In this document: piece by piece, positions 1 to 10,489 of the stretch
How the letters are laid out: each line of letters starts with the position of its first letter
Numbering within the stretch: the first letter of the stretch is position 1
Assembly (NCBI GenBank): GCA_036873135.1
Contig: JAPTYO010000019.1
Coordinates: 186,001-250,000 of the forward strand
DNA from: Clarkia xantiana subsp. parviflora
Taxonomy: Eukaryota > Streptophyta > Magnoliopsida > Myrtales > Onagraceae
Length of the DNA: 64,000 nt
Reading direction: 5' to 3'
Position numbers and translations under genes: made by a program
The notes under the pieces: generated by a model
The model's database searches: none
Seen by the model: the letters and a program-made list of their open reading frames with translations, nothing else
Told to the model about the DNA's origin: nothing

Positions 1-355
1 GACCTAACCAACTAATTCTAGACAAACCCAACAGGATACCCTTAGGGTCTTTGTCATGCATACAAGTATAGAGAATCCCAGATGCATTTTCATTAACAAT
101 ATAAATATTGAAGGAGAACTGCTACTGAGTTATTGCATTTCACTTAAACTGAAAAGGCTCCATATTTATAGTTGCAAGAATTCTGAAAATTTATTTGTAT
201 TGTGTTTAAGTCCTGATTACTCCACAATTCAAGTTTCTGGTGAAGTTAAAATGTTTTTTCTTGTTCCATAATGACCACTGAACAGTGAACACGTAATTTT
301 TCTTAGATTTTGAATGCAAATTGTAACTTTATATGTTTCTTGTTCTTTTGTGTCA
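1..355. other. Unassigned AT-rich sequence upstream of a hydrolase exon
   Basis: No recognisable coding family or repeat was seen. The stretch ends in a pyrimidine-rich tract with TGTGTCAG at about 348-355, which looks like a splice acceptor, so this is probably intron of the gene whose exon follows. Confidence 0.4.
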
Positions 356-441
356 GGTTATAGTCAATGGAAGAGCTAATTCAAGAACTGTCATACTTAA
401 CCGTCCATCTGCTCTAAATGCTCTCAGTTCTCACTACATCA
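356..441 (+). pseudogene. Exon of a 3-hydroxyisobutyryl-CoA hydrolase-like (enoyl-CoA hydratase/crotonase family) gene, fragment
   Basis: After a TGTGTCAG acceptor the plus strand reads V-I-V-N-G-R-A-N-S-R-T-V-I-L-N-R-P-S-A-L-N-A-L-S-S-H, which matches the conserved N-terminal block of plant HIBYL-CoA hydrolase-like proteins (valine catabolism, crotonase fold). The reading then continues into sequence that no longer looks like the family, with a weak possible donor near 443. No later crotonase exons (oxyanion-hole or catalytic Glu/Asp blocks) were found before or after the retrotransposon that starts at 650. Either the gene extends to the left and this is its last intact exon, or it is a relic broken by the 9.2-kb insertion. 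I cannot decide which from this window. Confidence 0.6.
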
Positions 442-649
442 AATGGTTTATTCCTTTTTTTCATTACTTTATTCAAACTTTATTTTTCAGTATTGTGTTG
501 TTATCGCTTGTTTCAGATATGTATATGGTGATGAACATACTTTAACAAGTTGCAAGGTACAATCATTCTTTCTAAGTACAATCACTCCTAAAGAACTGCA
601 ATTTATTAATTTTTTTGCAATATTGTAAACGGAGAACCACAATGATATA

Positions 650-1394
650 TGTTAGGTTCCAAAGTCTCGGGTCAACGGGCGGTCGACCTAAGCCTTGTCC
701 CTCACTGGAGATGTTGCGGGTTTGGTGCTCTCGGGTTGCGTTGTCCTACCTTGTGTCCTTCCGTCCTTAGCTTCTCTTCTCCTCTCGCCCTGCAAGAAGG
801 GCAATACCAGGCACAGAGGGGGGTGGTGCCTGATGAACCCTCTCCGATGCCTAAGTCAGTACGGTTTTAGAGAGATAAAGCTAGAGAGATGTCAGAGCAA
901 AATTATGCAACTTGCCAAGATGTTCAAATGAATAGTGGAGGTGTTGTATTTATAGGCAACGGTGTCATTAAGGTGGCTTAATGACATCGTTAACCTTTAA
1001 ACACAATTAATTATCCTTTAAACACGTAATTAAGACCTTAGGGTACGGAGAAGGTTGGCGGAAATAAACCGAGTATGGGAGTCCAAGAATGGTGCCGGGG
1101 CCCTTGGGGAGGAGGAAAATCCGACCCCCAAGGGTAGGGGTTGGGTGAGGCCACCCAACCCCTCCTAGGGGAGATCGGGTTGGTCCACCCGATCTCCCCT
1201 AGGGGAGGTCGGGTGTGGCCACCCGACCTCACCTAGGTGAGTCTAACTTGATCGGACGAGTGCTTCGGCCTCGTCCGGACCGTTGGTGTTTTCGCGAGGT
1301 GTTCGGGTTGAAGTTTCGATTTACAATCATTAACGGGGTGAACAAAATGAAACGATTCGGGAGTCAACGGGTTCAAATTGGGCGTATATCCATC
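650..1394 (-). repeat. 3' LTR of the Tat element
   Basis: Matches 9132-9880 nearly base for base, including the TG start and CA end. In element orientation a short purine tract (GGGGGCATG, just right of 1394) precedes it as a probable polypurine tract. Positions about 1131-1235 hold three consecutive perfect GC-rich hairpins separated by CCTAGG-containing spacers. Confidence 0.95.
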
Positions 1395-1942
1395 ACATGC
1401 CCCCGAGTCAACCAATGGCCTAACCCTTGATTGACTCTATTTTAGGATGGTATGACACGCGCAATTTGAAACCGGGATTTTACCTCCTTGTCTGAATGCT
1501 TACTTACCCATGGATGTGTGCCTCTGACTCTGCCCCCTGCCTTATAAGATAGAGGAATTGTAAATGTCAGAATAGCACGGACACGTGTCCAAGCACGCGT
1601 TCGTCTGAGGTGGGAATAATCAATCTATCCTTGCTACGGGCGTATACTCGAAAAATACACGCTCGCGTAGGGATGCAATACGAATACAGCTAAGCGATTC
1701 ATACTTCAATTTCATGTCGGGATTTGCCTAAGTGGAGAAAATTTTAATTTTGGTCTAAAATTTTTCTAAGTATGGGATGTTTAAAAATATACCCATAGAA
1801 TACTAACTGTGGTAAGTGTGAGTTTAACCACGGTTAATGGGAACTAGGGGTATCAGTTTTTAAATCTGACCCTTGAATTTTTCCTTCCTAAAAATCAATG
1901 GTGTTGATTTGGCGATTTAGAAAAAACCCTATTCTCTTGTAC

Positions 1943-1950
1943 TATAAAAG
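1943..1950 (+). promoter_or_regulatory. TATA box for the antisense gene inside the Tat element
   Basis: TATAAAAG lies in ACTATAAAAGGGG on the plus strand, opposite to pol transcription. It is followed by a pyrimidine-rich stretch and leads toward the antisense coding region at 2889-3714. It is the best core promoter on this strand inside the element. Confidence 0.55.
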
Positions 1951-2234
1951 GGGTAAGTGATTACCTCATTCTCATTGTCCTTTTTCCTTCCCCTTCTCTT
2001 TTAGTCGGTTACGATCCTTGGTTGGATTCGTTTCTTGGGACGCGTGTCGTATTGAGGTACGTGCCTTTTGCTTTTGTGTAAGTGTCGTTTTTGGGAGACA
2101 TAATCCCGTCTCTTCCTTGGTTGTTTCTTTACCTGTCTTGTTTTTGATTTGTGGGTCTTCATGGTGATATAGTCCTGATTGGTTCATCCTCTTTTGATCT
2201 TCTTGCCCCCGTGTTTCTGTTTGCTGGCGTGTGG

Positions 2235-2503
2235 GGTCTTCTATACTGAGATTATGATTATCTCCTTTTGTCCCCTGTCTCTGCCTGTTGGCCAGTGGGG
2301 TCTCTCAATGCTGGGGGTTATAACAATCTCCCCTTGCCCCCTGCCTCTGCCTGTTGGCCAGTGGGGTCTCTCTATGCTGGGGGTTATAACTATCTCCCCT
2401 TGCCCCTGCCTCTGCCTGTTGGCCAGTGGGGTCTCTATATGCTGGGGGTTATAACTATCTCCCCTTGCCCCCTGCCTCTGCCTGTTGGCTTGTGGGGTCT
2501 TCC
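2235..2503 (+). repeat. 66-bp minisatellite, about four copies
   Basis: Four consecutive copies of a 66-bp unit, each containing CTGCCTGTTGGCCAGTGGGG and a CTGGGGGTTATAAC block; the last copy is diverged. The reading frames through it are only periodic translations of the repeat. It lies between the antisense TATA box and the antisense coding exons, probably in leader or intron. Confidence 0.9.
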
Positions 2504-2888
2504 CATGTCACCTTTCTATTCTTTACCTTTGGCTTTGTATTCGTCGTTTTAGGAAAATGAGTTTTATCTTATGTCCACTGTCCGCTTTCTGTTTTCCTTG
2601 GGCTAAGCTTGCATTTTTTTCGATCAGTAGAACTCTCCGGTGATTGATGAGGAGTAAGAGGCCAGTACGGGTGGGGAGTAGTTAACCCTGGGACCGGACC
2701 TTCGATTGCAAAAAGATCGGTTTTTTATGGTGCGGGGAGGTGTCCTCTAATTGGAGGTAAGGGCGGTGGTGATGTTAGGGTACCATCTTCTTTCTATATT
2801 GATGCCCCCCAATCGAGGGTCCGGGAGCCATCTTTTTCTTCTTCCTTGTTTGGTAAGTCCTCGAATATCTGAGTTTCCTTAGTGTATA

Positions 2889-3714
2889 TTGGTATTTACT
2901 CTGTACCTTGTTGTAGGTAGACTTCGTCTTCCGCGTCTGAGTCGGAAGGAGCTGTCTCGTCCTCCTGTTGATGGAATTGTTGGGTCTGAGTGGGCGCCTT
3001 ATTATGGGCGTGGGGCTCGTTTTGACAATCAATCTTCTTTACAAACTCCTGAGGTTGGAGTTCGTGTTCTGCAGTCTGCTGTTCCTCCTGCCGATCATGT
3101 GCCCCCTTCTAAAGGGTCGGAGGCAACTTATGAATTGGCTCGTGATGTGTTGGCTCGCTATGCTTCTGTAACTTTTCTTAGCCGTGTTTACTCTTTGGGA
3201 CATTTCATTTTTGCTTTATATGTTTCATCCTTTGTTTTTGTCGCAGGGTATTGCCGACCTTGTTAATTTATCCACCCTTGTTATTGATCTTTCTGAGGAG
3301 AGAAAAGTGCATGAGGACACTTGTGTCTCCCTTAACTCCAAGCTTATTAGTTGTTTGGAGCATAGTCGTATCACCGATTTGCAGTGCAGAGATTTGGAGG
3401 GTCGTATTGCCCTTCTCAAGGAAGAGGTTGAGGCCTTGAGACAAAGGTCTTATCGCGATGAAGTACTTCGGGCTGCTGAGTTGGTGTCCCTTGAGGAGAT
3501 GTTTCGTGTGGAGGCGAAAGGGTGTGCTATCGCTGAGTATAAGGCTTCTTCCTCTTATCAGGCTGCTATTGATGTACGCTGCTCTGTGGCTAAGCGTATT
3601 TCTTTAAAGGCGATTCTCGAGCGTATGTATATGATTGCTCCTGACTTTCCTTTTTCTCAGCTTGGTGATTTGTCTGACTTCGCTGTTAGGCATATTGCTA
3701 AGATGAGGAAGTAA
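2889..3714 (+). CDS. Antisense accessory gene of the Tat element, spliced, coiled-coil protein of unknown function
   Basis: Two open segments on the strand opposite to pol are joined by an 79-bp intron (3168-3246) with GT and a CAG acceptor, both in phase 0; the join keeps one frame through to the TAA ending the segment at about 3714. The second exon is rich in Glu, Leu, Arg and Lys in heptad-like spacing (roughly S-E-E-R-K-V-H-E-D through E-A-L-R-Q-R-S) and is probably a coiled coil. A further intron upstream (GTAAGT near 2852, TAG near 2917) is possible, so the true start is uncertain. Some Tat elements, such as Grande, are known to carry an antisense gene between integrase and the 3' LTR; this fits that position. 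Function is unknown. Confidence 0.65.
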
Positions 3715-3717
3715 TAC

Positions 3718-4100
3718 ACCTATCTCTTGTGGTGGTCTCGCGAGTTTGTGGATTGAGGTTCTTCTTAGAGTTTGAAACTCCACCTTTCCTAGTTTTGCCA
3801 TCTTTGTTTGATACACTTGTCTTTACTCATGGTATATATGGCAGGGTGATTATCTTTCTTCTCATGATATCTCCATGTGCCTTAGTGTGTAGTTCTTTGG
3901 TTATGGACTTTTCTCTTGGTGTGTTTCTTTTACTTATCCTTCTTTTGTGTTTCCCTTCATGCCATACCTGCTATTTCATCAAGAAAAAACATTATGTGTT
4001 CTTCATGTCACTTTACTTTGAAATTACTTTTTCATGAGATCCTTCTTAGTATGGTGTAATGATCTCTTCTGATACCCTTTGAATGGTATGTATGGTGTTG
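3718..4100. other. 3' flank of the antisense gene
   Basis: T-rich, no coding signal or repeat seen. Probably the 3' UTR and terminator region of the antisense transcript, ending where the minisatellite array begins. Confidence 0.4.
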
Positions 4101-4103
4101 CTA

Positions 4104-4856
4104 GACCAAAGATACGCTCTTGGTGGGCGTTGAATACTATTCACGAGATACGCTCCCGGAGGGCACCAGTAGTTAGACCAAAGATACGCTCTTGGTGGGC
4201 GTCGAAACTGTTCACGAGATACGCTCCCGGAGGGCGTCGAAATTGTTCACGAGATACGCTCCCGGAGGGCACCAGTAGTTAGACCAAAGATATGCTCTAG
4301 GTGGGCGTTGAAACTGTTCACGAGATCCGCTCCCGGAGGGCACCAGTAGTTAGACTAAAGATACGCTCTAGGTGGGCGTCGAAGCTGGTAGTTTGAAATC
4401 TACCTCAAGATACGCTCTTGGGGGCGTCGAATCTGGTAGTGTTTTTTCTACCTCAAGATACGCTCTTGGGGGCGTCGAATCTGGTAGGTTGCAAATCTAC
4501 CTCAAGATACGCTCCTGGGGGCGTCGAAGGTCGTAGTTTTAGAAACTACTCTCAAGATACGCTCTTGGGGGCGTCGAAGGTCGTAGTATGAATACTACTC
4601 TCAAGATACGCTCTTGGGGGCGTCGAGGGTCGTAGTATAAAAACTACTCTCAAGATACGCTCTTGGGGGCGTCGAAGGTTGTAGTATAAAAACTACTCTC
4701 AAGATACGCTCTTGGGGGCGTCGAAGGTTGTAGTATAAAAACTACTCTCAAGATACGCTCTTGGGGGCGTCGAATCTGTTCGCGGGATAGGCTCCCGGAG
4801 AGCACAGGTTCGTAGTTTTTGGAACTACTATCAAGATACGCTCTTGGTGGCGTTGA
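4104..4856. repeat. Minisatellite array in the 3' untranslated region of the Tat element
   Basis: About 18 copies of a core close to AGATACGCTCTTGGGGGCG (variant AGATACGCTCCCGGAGGGC). In the left part the copies are spaced about 36 bp apart, in the right part about 49 bp. The 49-bp unit also contains a small inverted repeat GTAGT...ACTAC. Hypervariable 3' regions of Tat/Ogre elements are a known source of satellite repeats. Confidence 0.95.
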
Positions 4857-4962
4857 AGGTGTTGTTGACTTGACGTCATATCTGTGTAAGGATAACTCAA
4901 TGATTATATCATCTCCTTCTTTAAAAAATACTTTTGAGTAACTTCTACTTCATTAGGAGTGT

Positions 4963-7140
4963 TCAAGGCTTTATGTACACATGGGATGCCTTGGGTGGAT
5001 CAAGGCACCCTTTGGAGGAAATCAAAGATAGTTGTAGAGTTGGAGTAACTTCGTGAGTTCTCCTTCTCAAAAGTTGTTTTTGAAAACTTAAACAATTATA
5101 TGTAATGACTTGAAATAACTTCAAGGATATGATCTTTTGCTTGTGCCGCCTTCCTAGACGTAGTACTTCTTTAGGGTGTTCCCCACTGAAGGTGTTTGTG
5201 GAGATATACCCATCCCCATCCTCTAGGCGATAAGCATTTGCGTATGGAACTGATGCTATCTTATACGGCCCTTCCCATTTTGGAGATAATTTTCTGACTT
5301 GGTCTAAATGTGAGAACTCGTTCTTTCTGAGCACTAGTTCTCCTATGTGGAATTGCCTCTCCTTGACTTGGCGGTTGTAATATCTTGCGGATACCAGGCG
5401 CATTCGTGCCTGTACTTCTTCTGAATTCCATCTTTTATCCTCCACCATGTCTAAGTCTAAGAGCCTTGCTTTGTTGTTCTCATGCTCTTCAAAGTACGTG
5501 GTTCTTAGTGATGATACCGCCATTTCTGCTGGTGCCACCGCCTCGGTCCCGTATACCAGGCCAAATGGTGTTTCTCCTGTGGCTATCTTTGGTGTTGTCC
5601 GCACTGCCCATAGAACATTTTCCAGCTCATCTACCCAACTTCCCTTGGTAGCATGGAGTCGTTTCTTTAGGCCGTCTAGTACTATTTTATTTGCCGACTC
5701 TACTTGCCCATTTGTCTGAGGGTGCTTTACTGATGCAAAGCGGTGCTCTATATTCAGCCTTTCGCAATACCATTGCAGTTTCTTGCTCTTGAATTGTGGG
5801 CCATTATCACTTATTATTGCCTTTGGGACTCCGTACCTCGAGACAATGTGAGATTGAATGAAGTTAACGACTTGCTCGTCTGTTGTCTTTCCCATTGCCT
5901 TTGCTTCTATCCATTTGGAGAAGTAGTCTATTGCTACTATTATGCAAGTTTTCTGCCCTTTTGTTCTTGGTAGGGGGCCTATCAGATCGATCCCCCACTG
6001 TGCAAATGGCCAAGCTCCCGAGATGGAACTTAGCTTTGCTGCTGGGGCAGTTATATTTCTGGAGTACCTTTGGCAGTGATCACATTTTTGTACCAAGTCT
6101 GCTGCTTCTTTGCTCATTGATGGCCAGTAGTATCCTAGGTTGTAGACCTTCCGGATTATTGATCGTGCTCCTTCATGGCACCCCGCATCTCCTTCATGGA
6201 GTTCTGCAAGTACTCTCTCTGTTTCTGGATATGTTATGCATTTGAGGAAGGGTGTGGAGTACCCTTTCTTGTAGAGTTCATTATCCATCACTGCATAATT
6301 TCTAGCCATCCTTTCGATCTTGACTGCCTCTACCTTATCCTTTGGGAGCTTTCCTTCCATGATGTATTGACGCATTGGGGTCATCCAGGCTTCTGCTTCA
6401 TCTATTACTAGAACCTCCATTTGTTCTATCACTGATTGCATTCTTTGCTCTACAAAGTGAACCTCTTTGCCTGCTTCTACCCCTAGGGCTAGTTTGCTTA
6501 AGGTGTCCGCCTCTTGGTTTTGTTCTCTTGGGACTGACTCAATGTCGAAGCTTTGGAAGCTCTTTATTAGGTCCCTGGCTTGTTGTAAGTACTTCTGCAT
6601 GTTTTTAGACTTTGCAGTGTAGATTCCTTTCACTTGATTGACAACTAGTTGAGAATCGCACTTAGCTCTTAGGTGCTTTGCCCCTACTCCTTTGGCTATT
6701 CTCAAGCTTGTTATCAGCGCTTCGTATTCAGCCTCATTGTTCGTTGCCTTAAAGGTGAGTGCCATGGCATAGCGCAGAGGTGTATCGCTATTTGGTGGGT
6801 ATAGTAGGAGGCCTGCACCTGAACCTCCCCCGTTGGACGACCCATCAGTATGCATCTTCCATAACTCTTCTGGTTGTTTCTCCTGGCTACTGCTCGCCTC
6901 CCTTGTATTTTTTATTTCTACCAAGTTTTCATATGGATTAATTCCGGTGAATTCGGCAATAAAATCTGCTAGAGCCTGCCCTTTTTTAGCTGTTCTGGGG
7001 GCAAAGTGAATACGAAACTCACTTAACTCAATTGCCCACTTGGTCAGTCTCCCCGATGTGTCTGGTCTTAGGAGGAGGTGTTTCAATGGTTGGTCTGTGA
7101 GGACTGTTACTTCGTGCCCATGAAAATACGGTCTCAACTT
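4963..7140 (-). pseudogene. Tat element pol, last part: end of first RNase H, archaeal-type RNase H, integrase
   Basis: Continues in frame after the TGA. Domains in order: remnant of the first RNase H; an archaeal-like RNase H with H-T-D-G-S, N-N-E-A-E-Y-E-A, K-C-D-S-Q and E-A-D-T-L-S-K-L-A catalytic blocks; an HHCC zinc-binding domain; and an integrase core with W-G-I-D-L-I-G, I-S-D-N-G-P-Q-F and H-P-Q-T-N-G-Q-V-E-S, that is, the D,D,E triad. No chromodomain follows. The archaeal-type RNase H places the element in the Tat lineage. Apart from the upstream stop and frameshift this part is open over 724 codons. Confidence 0.93.
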
Positions 7141-7764
7141 TCATGCTGATATAATCAGTGCATAGAGGTACTTTTCTATTGGCAAGTAGTTGATCTCATA
7201 CTTTGCCAATGTTTTGCTTACGAAGTATACTGGCAATTGTGCAGCGTTTTCTTCTTTTATTAGCACTGAGCTTACTGCCACGTTGCTCACGGAGATGTAG
7301 AAGTAGAGGGGCTCTCCTGGTGTAGGCTTTGCTAGGGGTGGTAGTGTCTTTAGATGTTGTTTGAGCTGTTGAAAGGCTTCTTCACATCTTGGTGTCCATT
7401 CGAATTTCTTGTTTGCCCTTAGTACCTCAAAGAAGGGTAATGCCTTGTCTCCTATTTTGGATAGGAATCTGTTAAGAGCTGCCAACCTCCCGTTCAGTCG
7501 TTGAACCTCTTTGTGCTTCGTAGGTGACTGCATTTCTTCGATTGCCTGTAGTTTTTCGGGGTTTACCTCTATGCCCCGCTGACTTACCATGAAGCCTAAA
7601 AACTTCCCTGATTGTACCCCAAATGCACATTTTTTCGGGTTTAGGCGGACTTGGTATTGCCTCATTCTCTCAAACGTTGAGCGAAGGTTCTCCACATGGT
7701 CTTTCTTCTCTTTGGATTTGACGATCATGTCGTCCACGTATGCCTCCATTGTCTTTCCTATCAT
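7141..7764 (-). pseudogene. Tat element pol, middle part: reverse transcriptase catalytic end and first RNase H
   Basis: This frame carries the catalytic A-Y-V-D-D-M motif followed by thumb and connection sequence, then the start of the ordinary retroviral-type RNase H. The usual first catalytic Asp of that RNase H appears replaced (I-S-V-S-N), in line with the degenerate first RNase H known in Tat elements. It stops at TGA (7141-7143) in the same frame as the next segment. The family normally has Arg there, so a CGA to TGA change, typical of methylated-cytosine deamination, is likely. Confidence 0.9.
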
Positions 7765-9080
7765 GTCTCCGAAGATTTTGTTGCCATTCTTTGGTATGTC
7801 GCTCCAGCATTTATGAGTCCGAAGGGCATCACCGTGTAATGGTATATCTCGCTATCAGCGTAGAATGCTGTGTGAGGGGCGTCCTCAGGGGCCATTTTTA
7901 TTTGGTTATATCCTGAGTATGCATCCATGAAGCTCATTAGTTGGTGACCTGATGTTGCATCCACTAACTGATCTATTCTTGGTAGTGGATATGAGTCCTT
8001 AGGGCATGCTTTGTTTAGGTCGCGATAATCGATGCACATTCTCCAACTTCCCCCCGCCTTCTTTACCAGTACTGGGTTTGCCACCCATGTTTGGAATCTA
8101 ATTTCCTTGATGAAATTTGCCTTCAATAGCTTTTCCGCTTCTTCCTGGATAGCTATCTTTTTGCTTCCTCCCATTGGCCTTACCTTTTGTGTTATTGGTC
8201 GCGTTGCCGCGTCTATATTGAGCTTGTGAGAGATTACTTCTTCTGATATTCCTGGCATATCGCTTGGTGACCAGGCGAACAGATCCTTGTATTCCCTTAG
8301 TAAAGCTACTAAGTGGTTTTCCTCTTCCTGAGATAAGGCGGTCCCGATTTTTGCCTTCCTATCGGGTTCTTCTATGAGTATTTCTTTTAATTCCTCCATG
8401 GGGGCTGGTCTTCCGTGATCTTCTCTTGGGTCCTCATCTATTAGTAGGACCTCTCTTGTTTTCTTCTTCTTGCTTAGTGCGATCCTTGCACATTTCCTTG
8501 CTACCTTCTGGTTACCCTTTACTTCCCCTATTCCTTGGCTTGTGGGGAATTTCATTTTCTGATGTAGTGTTGATGGTACCATACCCCAATTGTTGATTGT
8601 AGTGGTACCCAGGACTCCATTGTATTCCTCCATTTCTTCTGTGATGAAGAAAGGGACATCGATCTTTAACTGCCTCTGACCTATGTCCAATGTCACAGGT
8701 AGTGTGATTGCCCCCAGTGGGTATGTTGGCTCTCCTGAAAATCCCATCAAGGGGGAGTGAACTTGTTTTATGCTACTTGGCCTTACTCCCAGTATGTTGA
8801 GGACTTTCTTGCTAATGATGTTGGGTGAGCTTCCACTGTCTATCAGGATTCTTCCAATGTCCATATCAGTGATCTTCATTGTTATGACTAGGGCATCCTT
8901 GTTGTCTGGTAACACATGCTCCATGTCTCTTCTTGAAAATTGTATTATATCTTCTCTCTTTCCTTCTGCTTGTTCTTCCTTTAGTTTAGGGTCCTCTAAC
9001 TGTGCCATATACGCTTCTCTAGCATTCGCTGACTCTCCTCCAGCTCCATAACCTCCATGAATGACATATACGCTTGCCAT
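7761..9080 (-). pseudogene. Tat element pol, first part: protease and N-terminal reverse transcriptase
   Basis: The 439-residue frame starts with linker sequence normally found after gag, then a retropepsin block with the active-site motif I-L-I-D-S-G-S-S (about residue 81), then reverse transcriptase motifs including the Y-R-D-L-N-K and F-M-D-A-Y-S-G-Y-N-Q blocks and the P-F-G-L block near the end. It terminates early: a single missing base around 7797 shifts the frame just before the YVDD block, which continues in the next frame. The apparent Met start is not a true gene start, because gag should precede it. Confidence 0.92.
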
Positions 9081-9106
9081 CTGGCTGGTGATAATTAGGC
9101 TTTCTA

Positions 9107-9129
9107 TTCGAAACCCACGGACGGCGCCA
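9107..9129 (-). promoter_or_regulatory. Primer binding site of the Tat element
   Basis: On the minus strand, two bases after the LTR end, the sequence TGGCGCCGTCCGTGGG begins. It is complementary to a tRNA 3' end. The first nine bases would fit tRNA-Asp, but the continuation into a CCCAC T-stem looks more like a tRNA-Lys type; the exact tRNA is uncertain. Confidence 0.75.
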
Positions 9130-9131
9130 AG

Positions 9132-9880
9132 TGTTAGGTTCCAAAGTCTCGGGTCAACGGGCGGTCGACCTAAGCCTTGTCCCTCACTGGAGATGTTGCG
9201 GGTTTGGTGCTCTCGGGTTGCGTTGTCCTAGCTTGTGTCCTTCCGTCCTTAGCTTCTCTTCTCCTCTCGCCCTGCAAGAAGGGCAATACCAGGCACAGAG
9301 GGGGGGGGTGGTGCCTGATGAACCCTCTCCGATGCCTAAGTCAGTACGGTTTTAGAGAGATAAAGCTAGAGAGATGTCAGAGCAAAATTATGCAACTTGC
9401 CAAGATGTTCAAATGAATAGTGGAGGTGTTGTATTTATAGGCAACGGTGTCATTAAGGTGGCTTAATGACATCGTTAACCTTTAAACACAATTAATTATC
9501 CTTTAAACACGTAATTAAGACCTTAGGGTACGGAGAAGGTTGGCGGAAATAAACCGAGTATGGGAGTCCAAGAATGGTGCCGGGGCCCTTGGGGAGGAGG
9601 AAAATCCGACCCCCAAGGGTAGGGGTTGAGTGAGGCCACCCAACCCCTCCTAGGGGAGATCGGGTTGGCTGACCCGATCTCCCCTAGGGGAGGTCGGGTG
9701 TGGCCACCCGACCTCACCTAGGTGAGTCTAACTTGATCGGACGAGTGCTTCGGCCTCGTCCGGACCGTTGGTGTTTTCGCGAGGTGTTCGGGTTGAAGTT
9801 TCGATTTACAATCATTAACGGGGTGAACAAAATGAAACGATTCGGGAGTCAACGGGTTCAAATTGGGCGTATATCCATCA
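9132..9880 (-). repeat. 5' LTR of the Tat element
   Basis: Direct repeat of 650-1394. It is the 5' LTR because pol reads leftward from it and the primer binding site lies immediately to its left. The main difference from the other copy is a longer G run near 9300. Confidence 0.95.
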
Positions 9881-9977
9881 ATATACTCTGCATCTATGGT
9901 AGGTTAGTTTTAGATGTCATCAGTGCATTTTATAGAGTGGGTTTTTGTTGATTATTGTTTCATTTCTAGTTGTTTAA

Positions 9978-9978
9978 T

Positions 9979-10020
<42 letters not shown>
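9978..10020. repeat. (TA)n microsatellite
   Basis: Uninterrupted AT dinucleotide run immediately beside the Helitron-like terminus at 10021. Confidence 0.95.
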
Positions 10021-10022
<2 letters not shown>

Positions 10023-10075
10023 TAGTTATTAACGCGTGCGTTGCACGCGTATTAATCGTCTAAGTTTTAAAATAC
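10021..10075 (-). mobile_element. Helitron-like 3' terminus
   Basis: Read on the minus strand, a perfect hairpin (ACGCGTGC, loop AAC, GCACGCGT) is followed about 9 nt later by CTAGT, matching the Helitron rule of a hairpin just before CTRR and insertion next to T. The 5' TC end was not located, so only the terminus is called. A related sequence occurs at about 22733-22800 on the opposite strand. Confidence 0.5.
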
Positions 10076-10489
10076 ATTATTTATCTTCAGTTTTCTAATA
10101 TTTTAACATGTAATTAATACATGGCCAAGTTTAGGGGTTGCGAGAAATGAATCTGTGATCGAAAAGAACGACACAAAGTAATTCAAAATGGGAAAAATAG
10201 AAGAGGATAATTAAGTCAAAAAAATTAACTATTTTTTTAAATTACGATACTAATTTACTGTTTTAACTAATAATGAGTTGGATTGAGCATGATGTGAGTT
10301 ATTAACGACAAAGTTGTATCTAATTTATCAACTTGAGGAGTGGAGAATGTAAGCCCGTAATTAACCACTTAGAGTCATCGGTGGACCAGTTTGACCTATA
10401 CAAACGTAACTATACACTTTTCATGCAACTTTATATCATAATACCAACAAAAATTGATTTAACGCTAAAGGAAATTTCAATTCATTAAA

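Larger units (their letters stand above)
650..9880 (-). mobile_element. Ty3/gypsy retrotransposon, Tat lineage, full length between LTRs but lacking gag
   Basis: Two near-identical LTRs (650-1394 and 9132-9880) begin TGTTAGG and end ATCCATCA and are flanked by the 5-bp target duplication ATATA (645-649 and 9881-9885). Order on the minus strand is LTR, PBS, protease, reverse transcriptase, RNase H, second archaeal-type RNase H, integrase, long 3' region with an antisense gene and tandem repeats, LTR. The dual RNase H is diagnostic of the Tat lineage. Protease coding begins only about 50 bp from the 5' LTR, so gag is absent. Pol carries one frameshift and one nonsense codon. By eye the LTRs differ by about five substitutions plus a G-run length change, which suggests recent insertion. 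Confidence 0.95.

Noticed and set aside
2179..2552. Cys/Leu/Pro-rich plus-strand proteins
   Set aside because: Pure translation of the 66-bp minisatellite in two frames.
4104..4856. CRISPR-like regular repeats with spacers
   Set aside because: Units are a plant retrotransposon minisatellite; the spacers are themselves repeats and the genome is eukaryotic.
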